A DNA stretch of 64,000 bases, taken from NCBI GenBank assembly GCA_019009955.1, contig CM032230.1:108379501-108443500 (forward strand), written 5' to 3'. Position numbers and translations under genes: made by a program. Of the stretch, positions 49,155-59,100 are shown piece by piece; the first letter of the stretch is position 1; every line of letters begins with the position of its first letter. The notes under the pieces were generated by a model that searched no databases, had not been told where the DNA came from, and saw nothing but the letters and a program-made list of their open reading frames with translations. This stretch comes from Riptortus pedestris. Its lineage: Eukaryota > Arthropoda > Insecta > Hemiptera > Alydidae.

Positions 49155-49785
49155 TGTCTGTTAACGCTGTAGTGGTTGCAATTATATATATAATTTTGAT
49201 GGACATTTGCATTTTTTTAGTTTTTAGCCTTTAATAAACCCCCACTCCTACTCATGTCTTCATAACAATAAGCTGTTAATAATAATAATAATAACATCAT
49301 GAACCAATATATTTGGTTAAATACCAAATATTGTAATTTGTGAGATACATGCCAATAACTTGTGTTACGACGCTTTCAATTCATGTTTTATTTTCTTTAC
49401 TGGAAAATGTTAATTTGATCTATACCATTCTTGATATTTAACTGTTTCAGTGATCACTAAAGCTCAGAATCATTAATGGTTGAAAACTTACAAAGAAAGT
49501 GCTTCGAAAATTCAGAATATCTCCTTTATTATGAATCGTATCGAAAAATGTTATAGAACCAATTTTGTAAAGCTTTTGATGATAATTGCTGTTCTATGCA
49601 CTTTCTCATAACTCAAATATTAAGCCAGTTATTCGTACTTTCTTGTTTTCAGCCGTCAGTTAATCCCCACTTCTACTCAATGGAGTTTTACTTAGAAATA
49701 GAAAATATACCATGAGGAGTGATCAATATTGTTTCATGGCGAAATCCGCTTAATTTACGTAGCCCCTGCGTGACCGATTTTATTT
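49024..49785 (+). mobile_element. HINE copy, diverged
   Basis: 5' TAGCAGATGTTCCTTGAAGC, TA tract 49092-49140 followed by (CA)n, core with an AAT run at 49278, 3' AAATCCGCTTAATTTACG, hairpin GTAGCCCCTGCGT. Confidence 0.78.
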
Positions 49786-49911
49786 TTGTGCTTCTAAATT
49801 CCCACTAGAGTTAGTAGATATTCACATAAAGCACCCGTGCCACTAATCATCGGAAGTCCAGCTATAATTCCAATCCATGTTTCGAAAGGCTTTTAATTAC
49901 AAGAACAGAAC

Positions 49912-49968
49912 ACATCCAGCACGTGGGAAATCTGCTCAATTTCCGCAGCCTCTGCGAGACGGACGTTT
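49912..49968 (+). mobile_element. HINE 3' end fragment
   Basis: CAGCACGTGGGAAATCTGC, TCAATTTCCGCAGCC, TCTGCGAGACGGACG. The same end type as at 24501-25424. Confidence 0.65.
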
Positions 49969-49969
49969 A

Positions 49970-50080
49970 TTCAAATAAGAAGATAATATTTACTTAAGAA
50001 AACCGTTCTTGTCCTATGAGGACTCTGGGAAGCGAGCAAAACTGGTTGGACTGGTTCATTTCAGCTTCTAGTGGTAAATT
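49970..50080 (+). repeat. Unnamed repeat family, copy 2
   Basis: Partner of 29030-29165; see that entry for shared words. Confidence 0.5.
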
Positions 50081-50279
50081 TAAATTTAGTACGATGAACT
50101 CACTTAAATAATACTGACGAAATTAAATAAATAATACTTTATAAATAACTATAATCAAAAATAATAGTAAAATTGAATACGCGTCAAAAAGGAAGTACAT
50201 TAATAATGCCACTAGAAGACCCAAATTCAGAATGTTCGCAATCAAGGTATATATATTTTTTTTTCTGACAAAAAAGGGC

Positions 50280-50930
50280 TCTCTTCATCAGAATGGGCAA
50301 CAGCGGTGAAGATGAATGTTAATCTAGTGCACGTTCGCTCAGTCCCAGGAAGGAACCTAGGAAACACCCACTGTAGGCATTGCAGTGAGATCGAAACCCT
50401 TCCCCATGTCTTAGGTTCCTGGCATTGGGGCGAGCAGAAGCTTAATTCAAATTGCTCATCTCTTGAAAAAGAAGCACCCAGACGGCACTCCAAGAAGGGC
50501 AGATTTGTAGCCATTAAGAGAAATGAAAAGAAGGGCTTAATTCTGGATCCTACTGTCCGTTTTGAGATGAACAAAACTCAAGCAGACGAGGTGGACAAAG
50601 GAAAGAAAGCAATATACGAACCATGTTGCCTCTATTTCTCTGAAAAATACCAAATCCAAGACTGGACGGTTATGGGACTACTGTTTGGTTCAAGACGAGT
50701 CCTCCATCAAAAAACCGCCAAGATATTAATAGAATATGGGCTGACCAATGATGATCTGAAGTACTTGTCCACACTTATCCTAAAATCATCTACAAGAATT
50801 GTGAATCATCATTTATATAGAAAATAAAGTTGAAAGATTAAGCTGCACTCTCACCTGAAATACCTCCCACACTTCCTCCATTCAATTTATAAAATTCCAA
50901 ATTCCCATATACCATATAAACAAAATTTTA
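50280..50930 (+). mobile_element. R2-like non-LTR retrotransposon 3' end
   Basis: Contains the C-terminal zinc motif and restriction-like endonuclease region (next entry), a 3' UTR of about 100 bp and an A-rich end (AAATTTTAAAAAAAAG). Truncated at the 5' side and internally deleted. Confidence 0.65.
50306..50827 (+). pseudogene. R2-like ORF C-terminus: CCHC motif and restriction-like endonuclease
   Basis: A 173-codon open frame. NTHCRHCSEIETLPHVLGSW is the gag-like CxxC...HxxxC motif between reverse transcriptase and endonuclease in R2-type proteins, with the last Cys changed to Trp. KGRFVAIKRNEKKGLILDPT, then VRFE, gives the R...PT-like turn of the restriction-like endonuclease. YEPCCLYFSEKYQ, DWTVMGLLFGSR and the terminal NHHLYRK follow the family. 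The stretch linking the two motifs is shorter than usual, which indicates an internal deletion. No stops interrupt it. Confidence 0.65.
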
Positions 50931-51023
50931 AAAAAAAGAAGTAACAATAATAATATTACCAATAAACTGGCAGATTAGGAGGCTGACCATACAAGTACCC
51001 TCAGAAAGAGGGCATGCATTGGT

Positions 51024-51065
51024 ATGTGCGTGTGCGTGAGCGTGTGCGTGTGCGTGTGCGCGCGC

Positions 51066-51118
<53 letters not shown>
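51024..51118. repeat. (GT)n/(GC-GT)n microsatellite
   Basis: GTGCGTGT-type runs followed by about 27 GT units. Frames across it encode His/Thr or Ala/His repeats only. Confidence 0.95.
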
Positions 51119-51119
<1 letters not shown>

Positions 51120-51205
51120 TTGGAAAGTGTAGCGATTTTCAAAATCAGGAACCAAAATTTGACAATGCTGTTATTGATCACAAAAACTAGATAAGAAAAT
51201 AAAAA

Positions 51206-51700
51206 TTAAGTCCGTAACTAAGCATATTTTCCAAATGCTGGTATAATACTTGTGAACTCATAACAGCACGCATTCTCTATTTATATGTTAAAATCCAATT
51301 AGTTGTAGGTGGGTTACTCGAGGCAGAAAACAAGAAAGTACAAATAACTCGCTTAATACTTGACGAACCATTAACTGCATAGAACAGCAATTGTAGGAAA
51401 CAAAAAGTTTATAAAGACCGACCATGGTACAGATCAAATAAACATTTTCGAGTAAAGGAAGAAAAATCTTATCTGATGACGTCACATGATCTATTGCATG
51501 TGTCTCACAATTTTTCAATGACACCATATTTGGTATTTAACCTTGGATTGAGGTAGTTCATGATATAACAACAGCTTATAGTAAATATGACATGAGTAGG
51601 AGGCGGGGGATTACTGATGGCCGAAAATTAAAGTATGGGAATATCTCAGTTAATATGGGGTTGAAAATAAATACGAAATTTATGTATATATATATATATA
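51206..51700 (-). mobile_element. HINE copy, decayed
   Basis: Begins AAGTCCGTAACTAAGC (hairpin deleted), then reversed core words (GTTTATAAAGACCGACC, GTTCATGATATAACAAC, GGGAATATCTCAGTTAAT). It ends at a short TA tract (51684-51700). Confidence 0.65.
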
Positions 51701-51711
51701 TAAAGACTGTA

Positions 51712-51900
51712 AGGCCCACAAGCAGATTCGGCCCTGGCCCCTAAAAAAGGAGGCTCCAATAGTTCCCCCAGACCTTGAAGCCCCTCCCCCTAGAATTTTA
51801 TAAGGACCCCAATTCAAACATGCCCCAGGCCTAGTCCCTTGTCCCCTAGCACCCCTAGACGATGCTCGAGCCTGGGGGGGGGCGAAAATTGGGGACTAGC
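51712..51900. other. GC-rich patch of unknown origin
   Basis: C/G-rich text (GGCCCTGGCCCCTAAAAAAG, CCCCTCCCCCTAG, GAGCCTGGGGGGGG) unlike its neighbours. No frame or repeat family recognised. Confidence 0.35.
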
Positions 51901-52083
51901 AGTGCTTGCGCCAATGAGAGGATATTTTCGATATACCTTTACGTTGAACAAATATATATTAGTATAACAATAGTAAGTCACAAACGGTTGTACACTAAAC
52001 AGATTTCCCACGTACTGGAATAATGAGGGGGGGGGGGCTTTTTAACTTCCCTGTATGAATTATTGAGAATATTGTAGTTTTTA

Positions 52084-52589
52084 GCAGATTTCCCTCAGGA
52101 GCCCCCTTAAATTAGCAATTGAGGTTAACTCATGACGCGAAATAGATGAAAATGATATATATAGATATAATGTAAACATAACGAATTTCGTTAACGGCTC
52201 AAATTGGACCTGTGGGAGGGGGTGGGAGTGTTTGGAGGAGGAAAACTTCCAAAATTCGAAATATCTCCGTTAGTATATGGATAAATATTAACTTTTCAAT
52301 CTTTTTTCAAATTAAATTTTCTATAAATATTGGTATACACAATTGTTCTCTATATTCAATATTAACTGAGATATTTACATTTTTTCGTGTTCAGCCTTCG
52401 GTAAACCCCCCATCCTACTCATATCACATGAACAATACTCACTTATATAATGAAATACTTGACGCTTAAATACCAAATGGTTTTTACTCAGAATTAGAGA
52501 ATATAATGTGAGATGAGATTAATACTGAGTCATACCAGAACGTGGGAAATCTGCTTAGTTTACGCAACCCCTGCGTGATGGACTTTTTG
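52084..52589 (+). mobile_element. HINE copy, short
   Basis: 5' TAGCAGATTTCCCTCAGGAG, AACTCATGACGCGAAA, short AT tract, core (ATATCTCCGTTAGTATATGG), 3' GGGAAATCTGCTTAG, ACGCAACCCCTGCGT, GATGGAC. Confidence 0.82.
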
Positions 52590-52675
52590 ATTTAGATTTC
52601 AACAGCAATATCTGGCGAGACTTCTTTACGCGTTTCTACAGTATCTGCACGTCTGGGTATGCTAATATGTACGCC

Positions 52676-52945
52676 ACCACGCAAGGGCTTCGTAAACTGA
52701 GCAATGTCCCACACTGATGACCTCATCTCAAAAAATATTTTACATTTCTAAGTAAAAATCCGATGAATAGGAGTCGAAGATTACCGAAGGCTGAAAACAA
52801 GAATGCACGAATAACGCGCTTAATATTTGAGTCACTGAATAAAACGTTTCAAGATATATTGGCATATTCTTGGTGTCCGATGACTAAAAGAGGGTAGGGC
52901 GTTTACTGAATGCTGAAAATAAAAAACAAATTTTCTGTCCTATAA
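52676..52945 (-). mobile_element. HINE 3' part
   Basis: ACCACGCAAGGGCTTCGTAA, GAGCAATGTCCC, then reversed core words (AAGATTACCGAAGGCTG, AATAACGCGCTTAATATTTG). Confidence 0.65.
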
Positions 52946-52949
52946 GAGG

Positions 52950-54381
52950 TACAAAATATATTTATAGAACCTCTTTTCTTTATTATAAAAAGGTCTATAA
53001 ATTATATCTATAGGTTTATGACATTTTGGATCTCAGGCAATGGAAAGAAAATACATTTTATCTCTTTCCAATGAAACCATTTTAAATAAATTACAGGGAT
53101 ACTGATTATTTAATAGGAATATAAGGAAGTCGTGGTATCACCTACAGATTTCTAACTTCTTTCTGTTGTTATGTATGGAAGCATTTCTCCAGCTCTTTCT
53201 TAATGATAGAAAAGATCAAAAATTCAGTACAAAACATCTTCATTTATGGACAAATGACTAATAAATCATGTAAAAATACACTTCAGACTCCAGTAAACAC
53301 CTTACATGCTTAGAAACGTAGAAACCAAAATGTAAACTTGTTATACAGCAAGTGCCTTTTAACTTATTATTACATTGCCCTTGTAAAACATTCTTTGATG
53401 GGTTAACTATTGTCTTCCATAATACTACAAAAACCTAACTCCAGATGTGCCATTCCATAATTCATTCAAACCAGAGTTGGGAAAAGCTTCCCTAATAAAT
53501 AATCAGTATAAACACACCTAGAAGCAGACATTTTTTTTTTTTTACTTGCAGTCTTGGTGTAATGTGAAAATCATTTAGTCTGTAAGAAGCCAATGTCATT
53601 ACAGAGAAGCTTCTAACATAATAAAATCTATAGAATTTATTAATGAACAAAATTCAATACAATTAAAAAATAACCAAACAGGAAAGGTAGAACAAGGAAA
53701 AATTATGAACAACGAATACTTTTATTTACAAAACCACATAATTATTTCTTATAGAAATAGTACTGCTTTAGACTTTAAAGACGGTGCCTTGATGCATTGT
53801 ACAATTCTTAAGAGTAGTACAACAATATAAAGAACATTCGAGAAGAGAATATTCGACTGCCCACAATTAATCGTAAATAATTTGGCAATCAATTTTGGTT
53901 TTAATATATTACAAAAGTCTTTGGTGTTGTTAATATTCGTTTTATCAAGAAATTGTAAAGAACATAACGTTATTCACTTTATGAATTTGGAAGATTTGAC
54001 TTCCTACTCACGGAAGCCAAAGAGATTATACCTGTTCATTGAAAATGATTAAATAGAAATGAAAAATGTTTTGCATATGAGGGAATAAATATTTTTAAAA
54101 TGGGCTATATTATAATCTGCTTATACTCTCAGGAGTGGGTGTTAACTTCGACGTCAATGTGTTTCTTAATGTTAATTTTGTTAGTAAAACGTAAAAATCA
54201 CGTTGTGTTTTAAATGCATTTTACATTTTACAGTCCAGACAAGCTGCTTCAATGTATAAATTTTGAAATTCTGATTCTCAGTTTCCGGTCACAAAATGTA
54301 ATTTATGAGTGTTCCATAAGAATGCCTCAAGTTGATTCTGAAACTTCTGAAATTATATATAATATATATATATATATATAG

Positions 54382-54437
<56 letters not shown>

Positions 54438-55070
54438 AGAAATAATTTTTGCCCCCATGCGCTATACTATGGCTTTCTACTGTTCGTAGGATAGAGGTTT
54501 TACTTAGAATCCGTGCCAATAAATTTCCACAGGAAACCAGTTTTATTTAAATCCGAGAGCTAATTATTTCTGGCTCATCTAATCTTGTATAACCCCTGAA
54601 AAAAATATTTTCATATTATCTCATTAAAGCTGGTATGATACAATCGTTTTTTTTTTTGAGGGGAAACTTTATTTCTTTGAAGTTCTGACGACAATTCTCC
54701 TCCATTATACATTCCATGTCTCACACTTGAAACAATATCAAGGCAATTTCTCGAAGGCAAAGGTATTAGTCAGTGCTTAGTTAACCAAATATTTATATTT
54801 GGAAGGGAAATCATATTTTAGTTCGCGGGTATTGGAAATGAATGACTGTACAGTTATTGTACACGTTACAGGACCTTTTTCTGTTACGTGATGAAAATAA
54901 CGTAATGATTTCTTCATATTTACACGGGAAACTTATTCTATTTGTACCCCTCAACGACGGGTAAACGCTTAGTTAAAATAATAAAATACTTACGAAATTT
55001 AGTTTAATTCTTTTTATTCGACTTCTTACAACTATTTACACAACAAATTTCGTATGCTTGTATCCAGTCT
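52950..55070. other. AT-rich DNA, no recognised gene
   Basis: A long TA tract lies at 54353-54434. Nothing else recognised on either strand. Confidence 0.35.
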
Positions 55071-55072
55071 TA

Positions 55073-55656
55073 TATAGGGTGGTCCACGGGAAACGGACAA
55101 GGTCACTCGACTCCCCACCGCCTGCCATTCAGTCGCCTTTATGCCGCTGTGAACGAAAGATCATCGCGTGTTTGCATACGACACATTTATAAAAAGTGGT
55201 GAATCAGTTGTTGAAACTCAACGATGTTTCAGGCGTTATTTTCATATCGGACACCATGGAGAAATACCGAGTAGGAATGCCAGTCTAAGGTGGGTATATT
55301 CATTTAGATCCACGGGTTCTATTATGAAACAAAGCCACCTGGCCCTGCTCGGTCGGCACGCACGTCACAAAAACGTGGACAGAGTGAGAGAGGCGATTCT
55401 GCGCAGTCCCGGCCGTTCTGCTAGACGTCATGCAACTGAACTTGGGCTGAGTAAGACCACAACAAAACGTATCTTACATAAGGACTTGGTTATGGCCGCC
55501 ATTTAAGTGATGTTATTTTTAAAAAATAAAGTAATGTATTTTTTAAAAATGGCATAAATTCAGCTTTATTTTTGTTTAAATAAAATGTGTCTGTCTATAA
55601 AACTAACAGAGTAATTACTATTTTAAAACCGTCCGTTTCCCGTGGACCACCCTGTA
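55073..55656 (+). mobile_element. Short mariner/IS630-like element carrying only the transposase DNA-binding part
   Basis: Inverted terminal repeats of about 25 bp (left TATAGGGTGGTCCACGGG..., right its complement ending in CCACCCTGTA) enclose 584 bp. TA dinucleotides flank both ends (55071-55072 and 55657-55658), the target duplication expected for the Tc1/mariner/IS630 superfamily. The interior holds one ORF (55168-55506). There is no room for a DDE/D catalytic domain, so the element is non-autonomous. It sits just downstream of the THAP gene's polyadenylation signal. Confidence 0.75.
55168..55506 (+). CDS. DUF4817-type helix-turn-helix transposase fragment
   Basis: A 112-residue intact ORF. 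Residues 1-55 (FIKSGESVVETQRCFRRYF, then RNASLRWVYSF and TGS) match the DUF4817 helix-turn-helix seen at the start of many insect mariner-like transposases. Residues 70-105 (REAILRSPGRSARRHATELG, then LSKTTTKRILH) look like a second helix-turn-helix. The protein stops before any DDE/D catalytic core. It could bind the element's own terminal repeats or be a dead relic. The frame is unbroken, which is unusual for a relic. Confidence 0.7.
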   Translation: MFAYDTFIKSGESVVETQRCFRRYFHIGHHGEIPSRNASLRWVYSFRSTGSIMKQSHLALLGRHARHKNVDRVREAILRSPGRSARRHATELGLSKTTTKRILHKDLVMAAI

Positions 55657-55716
55657 TATCTAGTGGACCACATGAGGAGTTAAGATGTCTGCTTGTTCTC
55701 CTTGCTTAGTCTTGTC

Positions 55717-55722
55717 TTTATT
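55717..55722 (-). terminator. Polyadenylation signal of the THAP gene
   Basis: AATAAA on the minus strand about 70 nt after the stop codon, just before the mariner-like element that lies downstream of the gene. Confidence 0.6.
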
Positions 55723-55791
55723 AGGGTATGCCATAGGTCTTTGAAATGAAAGCATGTTAGTGACGTCACTCGGCCCTCCCTCCCAAATATG

Positions 55792-56184
55792 CTACGTCGA
55801 ACCGTTCCACAGCTGTGAAGAAGAAAGGTGGCGGCTGTTTCCCAATCGTCCGTTAAATAACATACCGTGTATTTCATACATGAGGTACTCCCGCTCATCT
55901 TCAGGCAACTTTCTTAACTTCTTCGCTATCAGCTTCCCGAACAGGTTGCATTCATCATCCTCATCTTCGTGTAACCTCCCTTCGGCCTGACTCCTAGGTG
56001 GATCGTGCTTCAGCCCTATCGTTTCATTTTCCATTTCATGGACTCCCGGAGAGTTCGATCCTTCCATGAATGCCAACGGATCAGGAAGACTTGGCGTTGT
56101 TATAACCTCCATCACAGCATTTGCATCTATACATACCAATTCTTCATCAGTCTCAACTTTTATATTAGGTTCTGCATACCCAAC
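55792..56184 (-). CDS. THAP gene exon 3 (terminal exon, BESS-like motif)
   Basis: The acceptor is atatgtttatttcag|GTT, in phase 0. It encodes 130 residues plus stop: an acidic linker with IKVE, then EDEDDE and the helical FGKLIAKKLRKLP motif. The frame stays open upstream of the acceptor, but that part lacks family likeness and has a strong 3' splice signal beside it. Confidence 0.84.
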   Translation of the reverse strand, partial: VGYAEPNIKVETDEELVCIDANAVMEVITTPSLPDPLAFMEGSNSPGVHEMENETIGLKHDPPRSQAEGRLHEDEDDECNLFGKLIAKKLRKLPEDEREYLMYEIHGMLFNGRLGNSRHLSSSQLWNGST

Positions 56185-59100
56185 CTGAAATAAACATATA
56201 TCAAGGTAAATAATTAAGTGATAGCAAGTACTTTTTTGCGGGGGGCGCATACTTTTTAATTTATCCTCTTTCCTAAATTAGAAATCAAAATTCTTGATCT
56301 ATAATATAGACTAAGCATCGATGTAGATACTGTTAAGGCGTATTCATGATTGATTTATGAGAGAGGTTTTTCATTGCCTTCCGCATGAAGCTACCCAATA
56401 ATAAAGGCAACAGAAAGAGTGCAGAGAATTATACTTCAGGCCAAAATTGTTTACAGCATAGTCTGCACGAGCTAACTTGTGAATTTCGTTAGCCCGTGGT
56501 ATGTTCACACTGGCATGGATGCAGGAAAAATTAAATAAAGTCCGTCACGCCGGGGCAGTGTAAACTAAGCAGATTTCCCTTATGAAAATTTAACAGCAGA
56601 TAAATCTACATCCTGGGAACACAACACAATCGTGAATATTAAGTGAATAAATACAAACGATAATAAGAAACCTTCCGACGGAAAGTTGAAATGTAAACAA
56701 ACAGGTGGCCACCCTCTTACCGGAAAGAAAAACAATTACAGAAATATATCAGAATATAATATATTAATTTTGTAGAAAACTATTTACTAAATGTAGTACT
56801 GTAATTTATAATTAATCAGAATAATTTTTATCTCACTCAATCAAATTTTAATAGGCCTACAACTTTAGACGGGGCACCAGAACATATTTGCATATATCTC
56901 GTATTATAAATGTAGTTTATTACATAACAGAGTATTGTTTCTGTAGAATTAATAGAAGTGAGGGTTTGCTGAAGGTTGAAAACTGTAAGTATCTGGGTTA
57001 ATATTCAAGATACAGGATAAATCTACATAATAATCCCTGAGATTTGGGCTGGCTGGTGGAGGTCCATTATCAACGGAAGGATAAAAAGGTCAAAACACCT
57101 CCACTCTTAGTACTTCATTTATTAAAAGCAATAAATGAAGGTGCTTTTAATAACTGAAGCATTAAGAGTGGAGGTGTTTTTGACCCTTTAATCCTTCCGT
57201 TTTACATAATAATATTTATAGTAAATTTAATTTTCAATAAGATTGATTCTATTCAATTTTTCAGTCCGGCTTATAGTAACAGAGATATTTTGAATTTTCG
57301 AAAATCCCCCTCCCTATTGTCTGATTTCAGCCTTTAACGAACTTGATCTTCCTTTTATACATTAAACGATTAAATATCAAGTTTGTAACCATCAAACAAA
57401 AATTGCGACCGCTAGAGCTGGGCTGTCGTATATATGTTACTGTAAAACCCCGGAGTGTGGTAAATCCTAGGGATTTACCAGAAGCGTTGGTAAATGACCG
57501 ATTTTGTCTTTCAAATCGGACTTTAGCCAGTAAATCTTAGGATTTCCCAAGAGGCTCGGTAAAAGCTAGAATGATCTCAATCAGGATGCGTCTTTCGGAC
57601 TTTTACCAACAGATTTTGGTAAATCCTAACATTTCCCAGCGTCTGCCGGTAACAGTTGGCATAAAGGTTATTTGAAATGAAAATTTTAGAATAAGTTTTA
57701 TTATTATTTGTTATAGCATGGGAGAGAATTGTGGCACTTTGAATTGCACTTCATATTAGCTAACTTGCTCAAGCATTTCTTATTTGAAAATTCTTTTAAG
57801 CAGTTGCATTTTTTGAAACCCTGGCCACCAACCAATGGCTGTTGACTGGGGTGCGAAGGCTTATCTCTTCACCAGGAGACATGAAAATGAGGTAGGGGGG
57901 AGTATCCCTGTCCCCACTCCTTTTCACTGGACATTTACCAATGAGCCTTGGCAAATCCGCACATTTACCAAACAGCATTGGTAAAAGTACGAAATCTCAC
58001 ATTTATTTAATGTTTTTCGGGCATTTATCAAGCAAGACGGTAAATCCGGGGATTGACCAACTGCCATGCGGTAGCAGCTCGAAATTCATCAAAATTTCGA
58101 ACTTTAACCAGTGCTCTTGGTAAATCCTAGGATTTACCGGTAAGTTCTGACATTTACCACACTTCAGGGTTTTACAGTAACATATTTACCCTAGACTCCC
58201 GTTAATTCACAAGCGTCGCAAAACTAACTCCTGAATTAATGTTCTTCTTTGGCTGTAAACGGACCTGGGCCTATTTTTTTTTACCTTCAGCTTTCTCAGG
58301 ATGGTGGAAGACTTACTTACGCCACAAACCAGAATACAAAGACAACAGTAATAATAAAGACAGAACCTTCAATGGCTAAGTAATTATAAAGTACCTTTGG
58401 AGGCTTTGGTGACACTCCTTCTTCTGGAAAATGAAAAATTGTAGGAATAGCGCCTCTCTTGAGGTCCACCCGAAATGGAGAGGTTCTGTCGAAATCATCT
58501 TCAGTAAAATGTTTTGAACAGAGAATGCTTGTTCTGCTTGGCTCCCAATTGTCTCGTTTCATTGCTTGAAGCCACTTATTTCGGTCTTCCTCATCTGTAG
58601 GGAATCTGCGAAGAAAGACAAATAAAAAGTATAATATATATACAATTCAAAATTCATTATTTTGTGATTATATTTATTTTTATAATATTAGAAAATCAGG
58701 GGTTCTATAACAAAAAATAAGTAAAATAATAATTCTAAACAAAACATAAAAGCATAATCGTGTTAAAATTAATTCCCTTGAGAGTAATCTGCTAAAATAC
58801 CTCGGTTATGATTGTAGTTGGAAATGACCTCCAAGACTGGATGTATATAAAAAAAAAAAATATTAAAAAAAATGAAATTTGTAACAAGATTGTTTAAGTA
58901 ACATTTTTGATCTGACTCATAATATCGGAATGGTTTTGAATTTTTTATTGTACTCCTACTGTTCTTGGTCCGATGTGACTCCTCCTCATATAAACATGTG
59001 GTAGTTCAAATTTAACCGGTTTTTAGCATATTTTTTTAAAGGGCGGCTGGCCAGTGGGCTCAAAATATCTTTTTTACTACGTCGGATCGAAACATTGTGT

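Noticed and set aside
50928..51181. His/Thr and Ala/His repeat frames
   Set aside because: Translation of the (GT)n microsatellite.
55680..55990. Small frames opposite the THAP terminal exon
   Set aside because: Shadow frames of the real exon and its 3' UTR on the other strand.
58317..58394. Hydrophobic tail of the exon 2 open frame (VLYNYLAIEG...)
   Set aside because: It lies after a GT donor whose phase matches exon 3 and is unlike THAP proteins, so it was taken as intron.
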